In this document: in pieces, positions 9,536 through 20,080 of the stretch
How the letters are laid out: every line of letters begins with the position of its first letter
How positions within the stretch are numbered: the stretch's first letter is position 1
Source: Proteles cristata cristata
Lineage: Eukaryota; Chordata; Mammalia; Carnivora; Hyaenidae
DNA: 64,000 nucleotides
Direction: 5' to 3'
Assembly: GCA_017311185.1 (NCBI GenBank)
Contig: JAESUZ010002387.1
Span: 620,001 to 684,000 of the forward strand
Notes under the pieces: generated by a model
Told to the model about the DNA's origin: nothing
The model's database searches: none
What the model saw: only the letters and a program-made list of their open reading frames with translations
Translations under genes and position numbers: made by a program

Positions 9536-12261
9536 TGGGATTTAATGCCGTTTGGGACAACCAGGCAACACACTGGGTTCGGAGGCTCTGAGGTTGCATG
9601 GATCACTCAGGGACCCTCCTGCTTATGAGCGTCTTATTGCTTATCACTCACAGAGGCAGAGAGGCCATCAAACAACCCTTATCAATCACCTCCCGTACCC
9701 TCAGAAACTCTCCCATCACGCAATCAGAAACAGGTTTGCCACACAATTATTCCACCAAGCATTTATTCCAAGGAAATCTATCCCATACTTGAATAATTTG
9801 TCCCTTTTTACCCTCAAAAAGATAAACCATTAATCCCCAAAGTGTAACCCTGGGTCTACACTCATCGGCATCACAGGCAGATAGATGCATAGATTCCCAG
9901 AGTCCCGTGGACACAGCGCCCCTAGACACAAGAGCTAGCATCTCCATATGTAACAAGTTCTTCTATTTTTTCAATACACACCAAAAGGTTGGACCCACTG
10001 ATACGTACTATCTCAAGTATAATTTAGGCTTCCCCATATGTATTTCAGTCTGTCTACATGTTTTGAAGTGGAAAGCGTTCAGACGCTTTGAATTTCACCA
10101 GGCTGCCAGAGACGAAAGCTCCACCATGCCTTATCAATAGGGCCTGCAGGCCCTGGGCTCTTTTCTCCCTCGTTACAGTACCCAGTGCCCCTCCTCCAAG
10201 GAGGAAGATGTCACCAGCATGGGCCTGATTATCTGCGTGGGCCATTTCAAGAGATTGTGAGCAACTCTGTGAAAAGGCGGATGGAAGAGTCTATTGCAGC
10301 CTTACCACGTTAACAACCCCAGGACACACCTGGGGTCTCACTCAGGACATTGTCACGAGGAGTCTTTACCTTCGAGGTTATGAAGCCACCAACAATATTT
10401 TAAAGGGAAGACAAAGGCCAGGAAGCTGGAATTGAATCAAAAGTGCACGGGGGCCGTCCTACCATGGTCTGGCTTTTCAGACTTTCCCGCTCCTCGATGC
10501 CACTTTGTCCGGCTCCCCTGTGTATTTTCTGTGGAGCTGCTTGCATTTGGGATCAAAGCTTTGTGTATTTTTGAGACTTTCGCAAAAACTCAAATACGTG
10601 AGTCCCTCCTGCCCTCCTTGGGCCAGGGCAGGGGGAACACTGAACGATTGAGGCTGGCATATGGGGACATGTACCACCTGGGGCTGAGGTGGCAATAGAA
10701 ACACGTGCCCCCATGCAAGCCCCAACCCTTTCCAGAGTATTTTCACACTCATACTGCCACGCCCCGGACAGTGACGTAGGATGAACAGAGGCTAACACAG
10801 TGGAAGCTCCTCACACTCCCGTACAAACAGTTGCTGTAGAGGCAAGGCCCTTGCCCCTTCACAGTGGGCAGTGGAGATCTCACTGCCTCAGTTTCACCAG
10901 TGAGATCAGTCAGGGAAACGGAGGGATCCTGGGCCATGGGCTCACATGCACTTCGGATTCATTGGCTGCCGTTTGGGGGAGTCTTGGACATATGCTTTCC
11001 TGAAACTTTATTTTTCCGTGCCCCCACAGACATTCTCCATATGCCTCTGTGAGAAACAGAGCGGAGAAGGTCTGCGAATGCAGAAACACGCCCTGGGTGC
11101 CTGGCGAGAGAGGGGAGAGGCAGGGATTTTTTTCTTCCATTAAGCCCTGCCCTGAGCAGAAAGAAATCATCTCTGAGCTCTTGTCTTGGGTGACATTTTC
11201 CCTGACACAGGCTTGCTTTTCCTCACCTGTCTAAACTAAGTAAAGAGGATCCAGTATCCACTCAGTGCTGATCTTTTCAGCAGATACTCAAAGGATAAAG
11301 GAAGGATAATTTATTATTCTTCTGTTTAATCCCATAGAGTGGATTGTGAACTTCCAAACAGTGAGGCATTCTTCTGAGAAAAGAGCCCTCCTTATCAGTT
11401 TGGCCCCGTCCAAAATAGCAATGACTTCACGTTGGCTTCAGCTTCAGGATGTATTTGTCTCCTGTCAGTAACTAACCCTCAGAATTGCATTTACCCGCCT
11501 TATAAGGGAAATCGGGGAAACATGACAACCCACCCTTCTTCAGCGCACGTCGCTCCCCGCTTGCTGGTGCTCTCCAAGGAGCCCTCAAGAGGAGAAGGGG
11601 AGGCTGGCCTTCTGTCTCGCTTGGCGGGGTTGGGGGTAGAAGGTCTTCGGGATAACCGGACGTGCCAAGTTTGTTTAGGAGGCATTTCCTTTACAAGGCA
11701 TAATGTCCGCATAGGTTTGGCAAATCTCACGAGCAAAAAATTTGAGTTGGTGTGATATTGAATTTTAAGTGCAACTTTGAAGTGTAACCCCGGATTATTC
11801 GTCTGTTTGTCCAAGCCAAAATTAGAGCTGGCCCTCCATATACATAGTCCACAGGGCAGTGGGGATTCTTACCGCGCCTCCTGCCCGCAAGGCTCGTGGC
11901 GCCCCAGATGCCAAGACAAACCAGCAATTCGGGGCGGTTTCCCATGTTCCCATGTCTCCGTGTGACAACTCTGGGGTCCTTCGGGGGAGGGAGGGCATTT
12001 AGGCAGACCTTAAGTGAATGGTGTCAAAATGGAGTTTCAACTCAGTGGCTTAGGCGCATGCATGCACACGCACACACACAGAGCCTGTATTTATTTATAC
12101 AGGTATATTTAAAATATCCCCACATATAGTATATATGTAGTGAAACTATTCCCCAGAGAACAAGGTGGCCATCTTTCTCATCTTTCTATTCCTTGCTGGG
12201 GTACTTAGTCAGTATGTACCAGTTGGAATCACTTTGGTTCCCACCATCATGCCTGATTTCC
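9536..12261. other. Long unassigned segment
   Basis: Nothing recognised across about 2.7 kb apart from a short CACACACACACA run near 12066. Many overlapping 60-108-codon frames occur on both strands with no domain signature. The sequence is moderately GC-rich. Confidence 0.55.
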
Positions 12262-12350
12262 ACACGTATTCATTTGGATCTATCTACTGAGCACTGACTG
12301 TGTTCCAGCTACTCTGGCAGCCATGGGGATACCAAGATCCCCCCAGGAGT
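12262..12350 (-). mobile_element. L2-like 3' remnant
   Basis: The + strand resembles the complement of the L2 tail: TATTCATTTGGATCTATCTACTGAGCAC, then a GTTCCAGCTACTCTGGCAG block, then GGGGATACCA. Short and diverged. It sits next to the L1 insertion site. Confidence 0.45.
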
Positions 12351-12371
12351 ACATCACCTACAGAACTAAAT

Positions 12372-12911
12372 GTTTTTTAATAGTTTATTGTCAAGTTGGT
12401 TTCCATATAACACCCAGTGCTCATCCCGACAAGTGCCCTCCTACATGCTCATCACCCCCTTCCCCTCCCCCCACCCCATCAGCCCTCAGTTTGTTCTCGG
12501 CATCAAGAGTCTCTCATGGTTTGCCTCCCTCCCTCTCCCCACCATTTCCCCCCTTCTTCTCCCTCATGCTCCTCTGTTAAGTTCCTCCTAATCCTCCTAT
12601 ACGTGCACACATATGATATTTGTCCTTCTCTGCCTGACTTATTTCGCTCAGCATAACACCCTCAAGGTCCATCCATGTTGCTGCACAGGCCAGATTTCAT
12701 TCTTTCTCATTGCCACGTAGTATTCCATCGTATAGATAAACCACATCTTCTTGATCCATTCGTCCGTTGATGGACACTTGGGCTCTTTCCGTGTTTCGGC
12801 TATTGTTGAGAGTGCTGCTATGAACATTGGGGTCCATGTGCCCCTGTGCATCAGCACTCCTGTGTCCCTTGGGTAAATTCTTAGCAGTGCTATTGCTGGG
12901 TCATAGGGGAG
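12372..12911 (-). mobile_element. 5'-truncated L1, minus orientation
   Basis: The L1 3' end is at left, where a poly-A appears as GTTTTTTAA on the + strand. The 3' UTR holds the carnivore-type ACACCCAGTGCTCATCCCG block. The end of ORF2 follows, then an abrupt 5' truncation at about 12911. The insertion is flanked by a 9-bp TSD, GAACTAAAT, at 12363-12371 and 12912-12920. At about 540 bp of a roughly 6-kb element it cannot move on its own. Confidence 0.92.
12648..12857 (-). pseudogene. L1 ORF2 C-terminal remnant
   Basis: An open frame of 69 codons encodes the extreme C-terminal part of L1 ORF2p. It is recognisable from MFIAALSTIA, KCPSTDEWIKKMW and IYTMEYYVAM. Full ORF2p is about 1,275 residues with endonuclease, reverse transcriptase and Cys-rich domains; none of those is present. 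It is a relic of the truncated insertion and has no promoter. Confidence 0.9.
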
Positions 12912-12920
12912 GAACTAAAT

Positions 12921-14465
12921 ATTTTGATCTTACAAATGAATTCACAAGAGTGCTCTCAAATATTTCAAGTCAGAGGGCTAAGGGTCAGTAGAAAAGTCCG
13001 CGATTTTTTTCACTCTGCGTGTAACCTAAGTATGTTCCACTTACTGAGAAAACAAAATAATAGCAGCCTCTGAATCCTTCCCTTCTTCTCTATTTGTCAT
13101 CTAAGTCTTCACCAGCATGTGCAATCCTGGAGGGCAGAAGCCACGGCTCCCTGATTTCTGCATCCAAAACTCCTAACACATATACACATTGATTGTGAGC
13201 AGTCAGACAGACTTACTGCGTAAACCAATATAAAAATTTTCAGCATCCAAAATATCTGAATAAAAACAGATAGGATACGCCAAAGAAATAAATCAGCTTC
13301 CCCTATCCTCCCCCAAGCCCACTCCTAAAAGATATGTTCCATGGGAAGGCAGAAAATCTTCCAACATTGGGCCCGCTGGTACTAAAACACAGGAATCTCA
13401 GGAATTCCTTCGTCTCACGATAGCCCCGAAGTTTTTTTAAATACTGCGGATGATGACAACATAAGCCATACATCCTGGCACCAACATGCCAGTCCCCGGC
13501 CGGGTTGCATGAGCAGGGCTGCAGATCAATCAGGGCTATGATTACGACTTCCCTAGTATTATTTTGAGGCCGCTAATTCTTTCAGCCAAGAGATTTGCTG
13601 TTATATGTTCACTTCAATGTGGCCTAAAGGGGTGGAAATGAATCGACAGAATGGTAGAGAGATGTTGTTTTTCTTTAATCCATATTCATAACTTTCATCT
13701 GGCTGAGATGCTTTTCACAGTAATATGAATTGATAATCCAAGCTAAGAAAGTATTACGTGTGATGTAATCAATTGCATGATTACCGTTGGAGAAACAGAG
13801 TCAGGCACTCGGAATCATCCTTCGTGCTGGCATCTGTGAAGAGACACTTCCAGGTGTGATATTCATTCTCGCTTTGGGGGTGGAGAGGACTAGCCTGTCC
13901 AGCCCTTTCTTTTCAAGTATCACCAAGAGGGTACACAGAGCCAAAGAGCTGTGATAAAAAGCAACTGAAGCATTTCATTGTCTGGGAAAGGTGCTCTGTT
14001 TTCCTCTGGTTCGGAACCATTGACGTTTGAACTTGTGCCTGGGTCATCAGGAGCCCTAGTGGCTGTAATGGGCAGAATAGCTCACCTATGTGAAGCAGAT
14101 ACGAGGTGTGGATGAGAAAGCCTTTCGTCTTGAGTCACGGAGATTTGGGGTTTTCTTTGCTCGCTGTTATCACAGCATAGTCTGGTTTATTCTGCCTAAG
14201 ACACACAATTACTGTCCTGTGGGACACAGAAGATAGAAGAATCTAGCCTCCGTGCACAGTTATTCAACAGCTTGCCACAGAGCAGGGGCTGGTCCTTTGG
14301 CACCGTGGTGCTCAGAGAGGCCGGAAAGTCGTCCACGTCTCCTACCTTCTGTCTTCCTGGCAGCTCCGGGGTACCTATATTCACAGGCTGCGAAACGTCC
14401 AAACGATGCCCCGCTCGAGGGGAGTCTCTCTGCTTGGCCATCAGTGCCCCCACATTGCTGAGGTT
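12921..14465. other. Unassigned, repeat-poor segment
   Basis: No interspersed repeat recognised over about 1.5 kb. Around 13640-13800 the sequence is AT-rich with several TAAT/ATTA-type cores (GAATTGATAATCC, GATGTAATCAATTGC). Such clusters occur in homeodomain-bound enhancers but also by chance. Confidence 0.5.
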
Positions 14466-14480
14466 GTGAATGGAATTTCT

Positions 14481-14702
14481 TTTTTTTTTTTTTTAATGTT
14501 TTATTTTTATTTCTAGGAGAGAGAGAGAGACAGCGTGAGCAGGGGAGGGTCAGAGAGAGAGGGAGTCACAGACTGAAACAGGCTCCAGCCTCTGAGCTGG
14601 CAGTCAGCACAGAGCCCGACGCGGGGCTCGAACCCACGAACCGCGAGATCATGACCCAAGCGAAAGTCGGACGCTTAACCGACTAAGCCACCCAGGCGCC
14701 CC
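14481..14702 (-). mobile_element. CAN SINE, young subfamily
   Basis: Full-length copy on the minus strand. On the + strand a T-run and TTTTATTTTTATTTCTAGGA come first, then the CT-rich middle as GA repeats, then the tRNA-like head ending CCACCCAGGCGCC. It is flanked by a perfect 15-bp TSD, GTGAATGGAATTTCT, at 14466-14480 and 14703-14717. The subfamily marks CTGGCAGTCAGCAC and GAGTCACAGACTGAAAC are shared with the copies near 25.7, 36.8, 38.8 and 63.7 kb. The intact TSD and little decay point to recent insertion. Confidence 0.97.
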
Positions 14703-14717
14703 GTGAATGGAATTTCT

Positions 14718-15766
14718 GTCTCTTGCCCCACCCACTTTTAGGGCTCCAGCACCCAGGAAACACAGGCACTGTCTGTGCGGGTAACTTGAGGAGAGAAACG
14801 TATCCCTTTCCTTGTGAGCGCCCCCCAAACCCTCACAGAAGGACATCCGAATATATACAAATTCCCTTTCTTCCTTGAAGAAGGAGTTTTGCAGAAGAGT
14901 AAGCGAAGAAGCTTAAGAAGGAGTCAGTCAGGGAGTGAGTTTCTCGGGCCACACTGCTGCCACCGCTGCGAGAGAAACACATTCCAGCCTCTGGCCTAGG
15001 AGCCCCCCAGCTGCAAAGTGTTCACATGCGCAACCGTGAGGAGGGGGACAGGTGCCGAGGTCGGGCTGGTGGCGGAGGCCGGCCAAGGCCACCTGGGCAT
15101 CTGACGTGGGCCACTCTCCTGTGCGCTGCTGGCCGGGTGTAAGAGACGCCGGCCTTGCGTCTGGAAGAAGATAAACTCTCCAGAACATGGAGAATTATTT
15201 TCCAGTCTTGCTAAAATCTATTCATGAGATTCAGGGGCTGGGGAATCAAATCTCCAAGAAGAATAGCTTCGGAGCGGGAGCTTGAAGAGAGGCTGATAGG
15301 CAGAGAGAAGGCGGGAAAGACCTGAGATCAGCACGCAGTTTCAACCCCGGATTCTGGGGCTGCCTCTGACCAAGGCTGCACTCTTGGAGATTTGCTCCAT
15401 TTGCTTGATGACAGCGCATTTCCACATCCACAGGACCCTGCCTCCTCGAGAGAGAGGCAGCCCCTTAGCTTCTTGTCACCGAGTTTGGAACAGTGTGACC
15501 GTCTCCCCGGTGGCTGCAGATCGGGGAGTGTGGGGCCAGAGGAGAGGTGGCCAGAGGCAGCAGATGAATTTCTAGACTGTTATTTCCAGGGGATGACTCT
15601 ACAAAAACTTTGTGAACCAGAGAGAGGAAATCACAGCTGCAAGAATAGAGTGCTAGATCTTTTCGGCTGTCACAAATCTGCTTCTCAGCCTCCACTCTTA
15701 CTTAAGCAAAGGACTAGCCCACAACATTATCAAAGAATTGTCATCATGTGTGAGCAGGTGAAGGAG
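14718..15766. other. Unassigned, GC-richer
   Basis: Nothing recognised. About 14936-15160 is GC-rich with roughly a dozen CpGs, but it is too short to call a CpG island. Frames here have no domain signature. Confidence 0.5.
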
Positions 15767-15779
15767 GCCACACTCTTTT

Positions 15780-15991
15780 GTTTTTGTTGTTTACTTACTG
15801 TCGAGAGAGAGAGAGAAAGACAGAGTGTGAGCAGGGGAGGGGTGGAGAGAGAGGGAGACACAGAATGTGAAGCAGCTCCAGGTTCTGAGCTGTCAGCACA
15901 GAGCCCGACTTGGAGCTCGAACCCACAAGCTATGAGATCATGACATGAGCCGAAGTCAGATGCCCAACTGACTGAGCCACCCAGGTGCCCC
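15780..15991 (-). mobile_element. CAN SINE, older type
   Basis: Minus-strand copy: GAGAGAGAGAG and GGGAGACACAGAATG, then CTGTCAGCACAGAGCC, then a tRNA-like head ending GAGCCACCCAGGTGCCCC. It is flanked by an imperfect duplication, GCCACACTCTTTT (from 15767) and GCCACACCCTTTA (from 15997). The 183-codon plus-strand frame 15392-15943 reads about 50 codons into this SINE. Confidence 0.92.
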
Positions 15992-16009
15992 GAAATGCCA
16001 CACCCTTTA

Positions 16010-18880
16010 AGGCAGTTCTTTAAAATCAAAATCACTGGCTAATCACCTTAAATTCAAGCATCTTGAGAAAACATGGAAGCCACAACCTCTGTGTGACCCT
16101 GTCTAGAGCCTCTACAAAGTGAATTCATGCCACAGCCTGGACCCTCAGGGTTCTGCTGAATTAGACAGACGGCAAAGGAGGTAATAGACAGACATGCAAG
16201 CAACTGTTCGAGACTAGACCAGATGCACGTTTAAAAATAAGGGATGGATTGATAACAGGCCCCCGCGGAAGGGTCTGGGCAGAGCAGAGAGGGGCCAGGC
16301 CGAGTCCCTCAAAGGTCCTCTGACTGGACACAGGGCCAAGCAAGAGAGGCTTCTTTACACTTGGCACTTACCAGTTCTGGAGTTCACCTTGAGTCAAGCC
16401 CTTGGCAGGCTGACGAAGCAAATTAAAATACAGCAAGTCGTGAGTTGTTATTAATATGCGAGCTTAGCTACGACGGAGGAGCCCTACAGAAAACATGGTC
16501 AGCTTCCTTTCTGGAAGTCCTGTCTTTGACGTATGAAGTCACTTACACCACTTGCGCGGCTGCCGAGGTCCAAGAATGACGGGCGTCCTCTGGGAAGGAG
16601 TGAAGGGGAGTTGATCTCCCCTCCATTTTAGCGTCCTTGCGGGGAGGGGGGTGTAAATTTCTCCTGCCTTCCTGTTTTCTATGATTAAATTCAGGACTAG
16701 CGGGTGGGGTATGAGAAGACCTTGGAGAAGGCTCTGGAGTGGGTAGGAGGGCAGCTGCTGAGGGGGCCCAGTGGAAGGTGCCAGGCTCTGCCTGCACCCC
16801 AGAAGGTCTTGGGGTGAGCTCCCTGCATTCCTGACAGAGCCCTGGCCAAAGGCGCTGAGACTGGGCAGCAGGGTGGCCTTCGCAACAGGGGCCACGCAGA
16901 TGGTCACGGTGCCTTTGTCCCAGGTCTGTCCTTGACTCTCTTCCACAGCTCACGGGGCTGCCCTCTGCCTGTCAGTCTGCACTGCAGAGGACGTGGCCGG
17001 AGGACCCAGGTCCTCTCTGCAAACACCCGTGAGTCGGGGGAGTGCCCCGTGTGGCCGCAGACACGCACCCACCCTTCCCGCTTGGTAAAAATGAGAACGA
17101 TTCGGGACAAAAGGAGGAAAAGCATATATTCATGCAAGATAAAGATTTAGAACCCATGCGGGGAAGTTATGATCCACAAAGTAACCATAATTGAACCACA
17201 TTACACGCCTGAATCAAGCCATAAATTTCATAGCATGTATTTACAAAGTAATGGAAGTCCGCATATCACGTTTTCAAACGCAATTCCGCAAATCTGAAAG
17301 GAGATTAATTTGACTGCTGGACATTCCTTCGAATATTTTTCTACTTGTGAAATTAAATTCTCTTCCTCACTGGAGCGCTGATGCAGAGGCTTTATGGACG
17401 CATTATAGAAAATATGGGAAACAGGTGAGGAACTGTCAGAGGGGCCCAGAGCCATTGTCTTTAAAGAGGTCAAATTTTCCCTGAGTTGAATGGGCTGACA
17501 AATCCTGCCTGCTGCTTTCCGTCACAGTGCAGTATGTTACTAATGTCACACAATGGAAGCAGTCATGCAATTTAACACCAGACCGAAATGCACTCGTGGC
17601 AGAACATTGAGGGTTAACTTTAAAAGACCTGATTCTGGTGTGCTTCAGCTTCTCAAAGAACGTAATGCCAACTTCGTGGTTTTCTTTTTCTGAGAGGGGG
17701 AGGGAACAAAATCTATTTTCTTAATTTCTTCCTACTGGCAGTCTTGTGGAATCAAACATTTGTTGACCTAAAAAAAATAGAAGGATGAAACTTTTATGTG
17801 TTCCTCTTTCATTTTTTATGAGGTCTTAGAAGATGCTTACAGTACAGGGCTACATGTATAAGAAAATAAACTGATTTGAGAAAAGTTCTAGACGCTTGTA
17901 ATCCCATTTTATTGAGCCGTTGCACGGATTGAATTCACGTGAAGGCAGAGGGCATCTCGGGGGGACCCGCAGAGGTGCCAGCAGCATCTCCTGATATCAC
18001 CCCAGCAAAGGCTGGAACTAACCAGAAGACAGTTCTAGCTGCTTCCAGTGATCCAGACAGGCCAAAGTTCCTGGATTTAGTTTAAATCACGTCTGATTTC
18101 CGCAAGCCTTTGAATATCCTCACAGTGAGGAGCAGTGGCACTTGGCCCATTCAGTTGATTAATCCACACCCTTTCTTTCCCAAGATTTACAGAAGGTTAT
18201 GGACCAATAGCCTAGATCTTTCCCAACCAGAAAGGAGGCCGCTAGAAAGAACCACCACCAGGTTGTAAGCCTTTTGTGAGCAAGGCTAGGCATCGCCCAC
18301 CAACCAACAAGAGTGTGAAGGAATAAGCCGGTGAACAAATGAGTTGGTTGACAGACTTTTTTGCAGAGGAAAGATTGGTGTATCCAGAATATGGGACAAA
18401 GCACTAGAAATGCAAAGAGGTAGGGGTGGAGGAGAGAGGGAAGAAGCTATCGATGGGAGGGACGTGGAGAGTGGGTCCCTTCTGCCTTTCTTATAAACAA
18501 AGGCTGCCACTGCCTGTCCACAGTGTTCCTGCCCAGGCTCAGAAGATGCATTTCTGCCTCAATGGCAGCTAAAGAAAGCATTGGAGGAAGAGATGAGATT
18601 TGGCAAAAACGACTAGTGCTGAGTGCACAGAGGCATCTAATCGATGAGATTTGATTAAAAGGGTGAATTTGAGCCAGAGGAAATAGTGAGTCAAGTGTTG
18701 ACAACAGCAAAAGCATCCTCAGAGGGATTCTCGTGCTGGCTTCTGGCTCTTTCCTCGGGGCCCTGGGGTCCGCTGGGTGTGCCTGCCTCTTTCCTACCCC
18801 AATACCTTCTTGTAGCTAACAAGAGATTCAACAGAATGACGCTGCCTGACCCCACCTTGGTGGGGTTCCCATTCACTTTC
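16010..18880. other. Long repeat-poor segment
   Basis: No repeat recognised over about 2.9 kb. 16540-17080 is GC-rich; 17160-17880 is more AT-rich and looks like single-copy sequence. Overlapping minus-strand frames of 135-136 codons at 16539-16953 share the same DNA in different frames and have no known domain, so they are not called. Confidence 0.5.
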
Positions 18881-18884
18881 TCTG

Positions 18885-18975
18885 TAGCGTTTCTGAAGCG
18901 CCTACTATATGTCAGAGAAATCAAACAAAGACCAAAGTTCCGTCCTCGGGCTTTCACATTCGGGAACTCACAATG
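18885..18975 (-). mobile_element. L2-like 3' remnant
   Basis: GAAGCGCCTACTATATGTCAG followed by AACAAAGACCAAAGTTCC and CTCGGGCTTTCACATTC is the usual complement order of an L2 3' end. Short and diverged. Confidence 0.5.
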
Positions 18976-19079
18976 TTATCCAGTTAACTCAGGAAGACCA
19001 TTTATCTGAGATCTTCACTCACTGTCAAGACAGGATAGAAGATGTGTATTTCTAGTGACCAAACTACTTCGGCCCTGAC

Positions 19080-19240
19080 TTCTCCAAGGGTGGTCATGGA
19101 ATCACAGCATCGGCAGCACCCGGAACTCATCAGAAAAGCCGTCACTCAGATCCTATCCCAGACCTACAGAATAACAACGACATTTTAACAAGATTCACAG
19201 GTGATCCTTATGCGCATAGGATTTTGAGAAACAATAGCCT
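19080..19240 (-). mobile_element. MER20 (hAT non-autonomous DNA transposon)
   Basis: The + strand reads as the complement of MER20: AAGGGTGGTCATGG, then a GCAGCACCCGGAACTCATCAG block, CCAGACCTACAGAATAA, ATTTTAACAAGATTCACAGG and a TTTTGAGAAACAATAG end. MER20 is about 220 bp, so most of the element is present, with diverged ends. Confidence 0.7.
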
Positions 19241-19257
19241 AGAATCGAAGATCTCAA

Positions 19258-19410
19258 ATATCAGTGTGCTTCAGAAATCACCTGGAGAGACTGTCAAACC
19301 AGATTGGTGGGTCCCAGCCCCAGAGTTCTTAATTTGGAGGGTGCGAGTGGGGCCCAAGAGCTTGCCTGTGTCAGAACTTTCCAGAGACCACACTCTGGGG
19401 GCTGCTGAGG
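19258..19410 (+). mobile_element. MER20, plus orientation
   Basis: A second copy in the opposite direction: GTGCTTCAGAAATCACCTGG, then GGTGGGTCCCAGCCCCAGAG, then GGGGCCCAAGAGCTTGCC, then GACCACACTCTGGG. It lies only about 20 bases from the preceding minus copy. Confidence 0.7.
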
Positions 19411-19487
19411 TAGAGCACCCTTCATAACACCCTAACACCATGAACCCCGACTTTATTCTGAGCTGAAACATTAACCTAATTCGTTCT

Positions 19488-19605
19488 CATGCTTGAGCTG
19501 CATCAGAATCACATGGAGGGTTTTTCAAACACAGACTCCTGGGCCACCAAGAGATTCTATGTGTGCCCCCGGGGATCACCAGGGTGGGCTTATACCTTAG
19601 GACAT
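19488..19605 (+). mobile_element. MER20 fragment
   Basis: A third partial copy: GCATCAGAATCACATGGAGG, then CAAACACAGACTCCTGGGCC and a weakly matching right half. The 5' terminus and the far 3' part are lost. Confidence 0.65.
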
Positions 19606-19859
19606 CAGGAAGAAATGTAAGGATATCAAAGACAGAAAGAACATTTTCTAAAAAGAAATAAAGAGCTGATTGAATTTCTGAAGATTTTCTTAGGGTTTCT
19701 TAAGAATTAGAAGACAAAAGGTCAGCTCAGGTATTTCAAAGTGTCAGGGTAAACCATCATTTCGATGTGCGGGTGCCTATTTAAAACTCCAGAGAGTGAC
19801 TCCTATCTTTTACTAAAAAGGTAAATACACTTTTTTTCCCCACTTTCATTCAACATTCT

Positions 19860-20070
19860 TTTTTTACATTTTTAAAATGTTTATTATTTTTGAGAGACAG
19901 AGTGTGAACGGGGGCGGGCAGAGAGAGAGAGGGAGACACAGAATCCAAAGCAGGCTCCAGGCTCAGAGCTGTCAGCACAGAGCCCAATGCAGGGCTTGAG
20001 GTCACAGACCGCGAGATCATGACCTGAGCTGAAGGCAGATGTTTAACTGATTGAGCCACCTGGGCGGCCA
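19860..20070 (-). mobile_element. CAN SINE
   Basis: Minus-strand full-length copy. T-rich start, AAATGTTTATTATTTTTGAG, GA-rich middle, GCTCAGAGCTGTCAGCACAG, and head ending GAGCCACCTGGGCGGCC. TSD TCAACATTCT at 19850-19859 and 20071-20080. It has the GAGCTGTCAGCAC subfamily mark and several point changes, including in the B-box region. Confidence 0.95.
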
Positions 20071-20080
20071 TCAACATTCT

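Noticed and set aside
16539..16953. Two overlapping minus-strand frames of 135 and 136 codons
   Set aside because: They use the same DNA in different frames and neither resembles a known protein.
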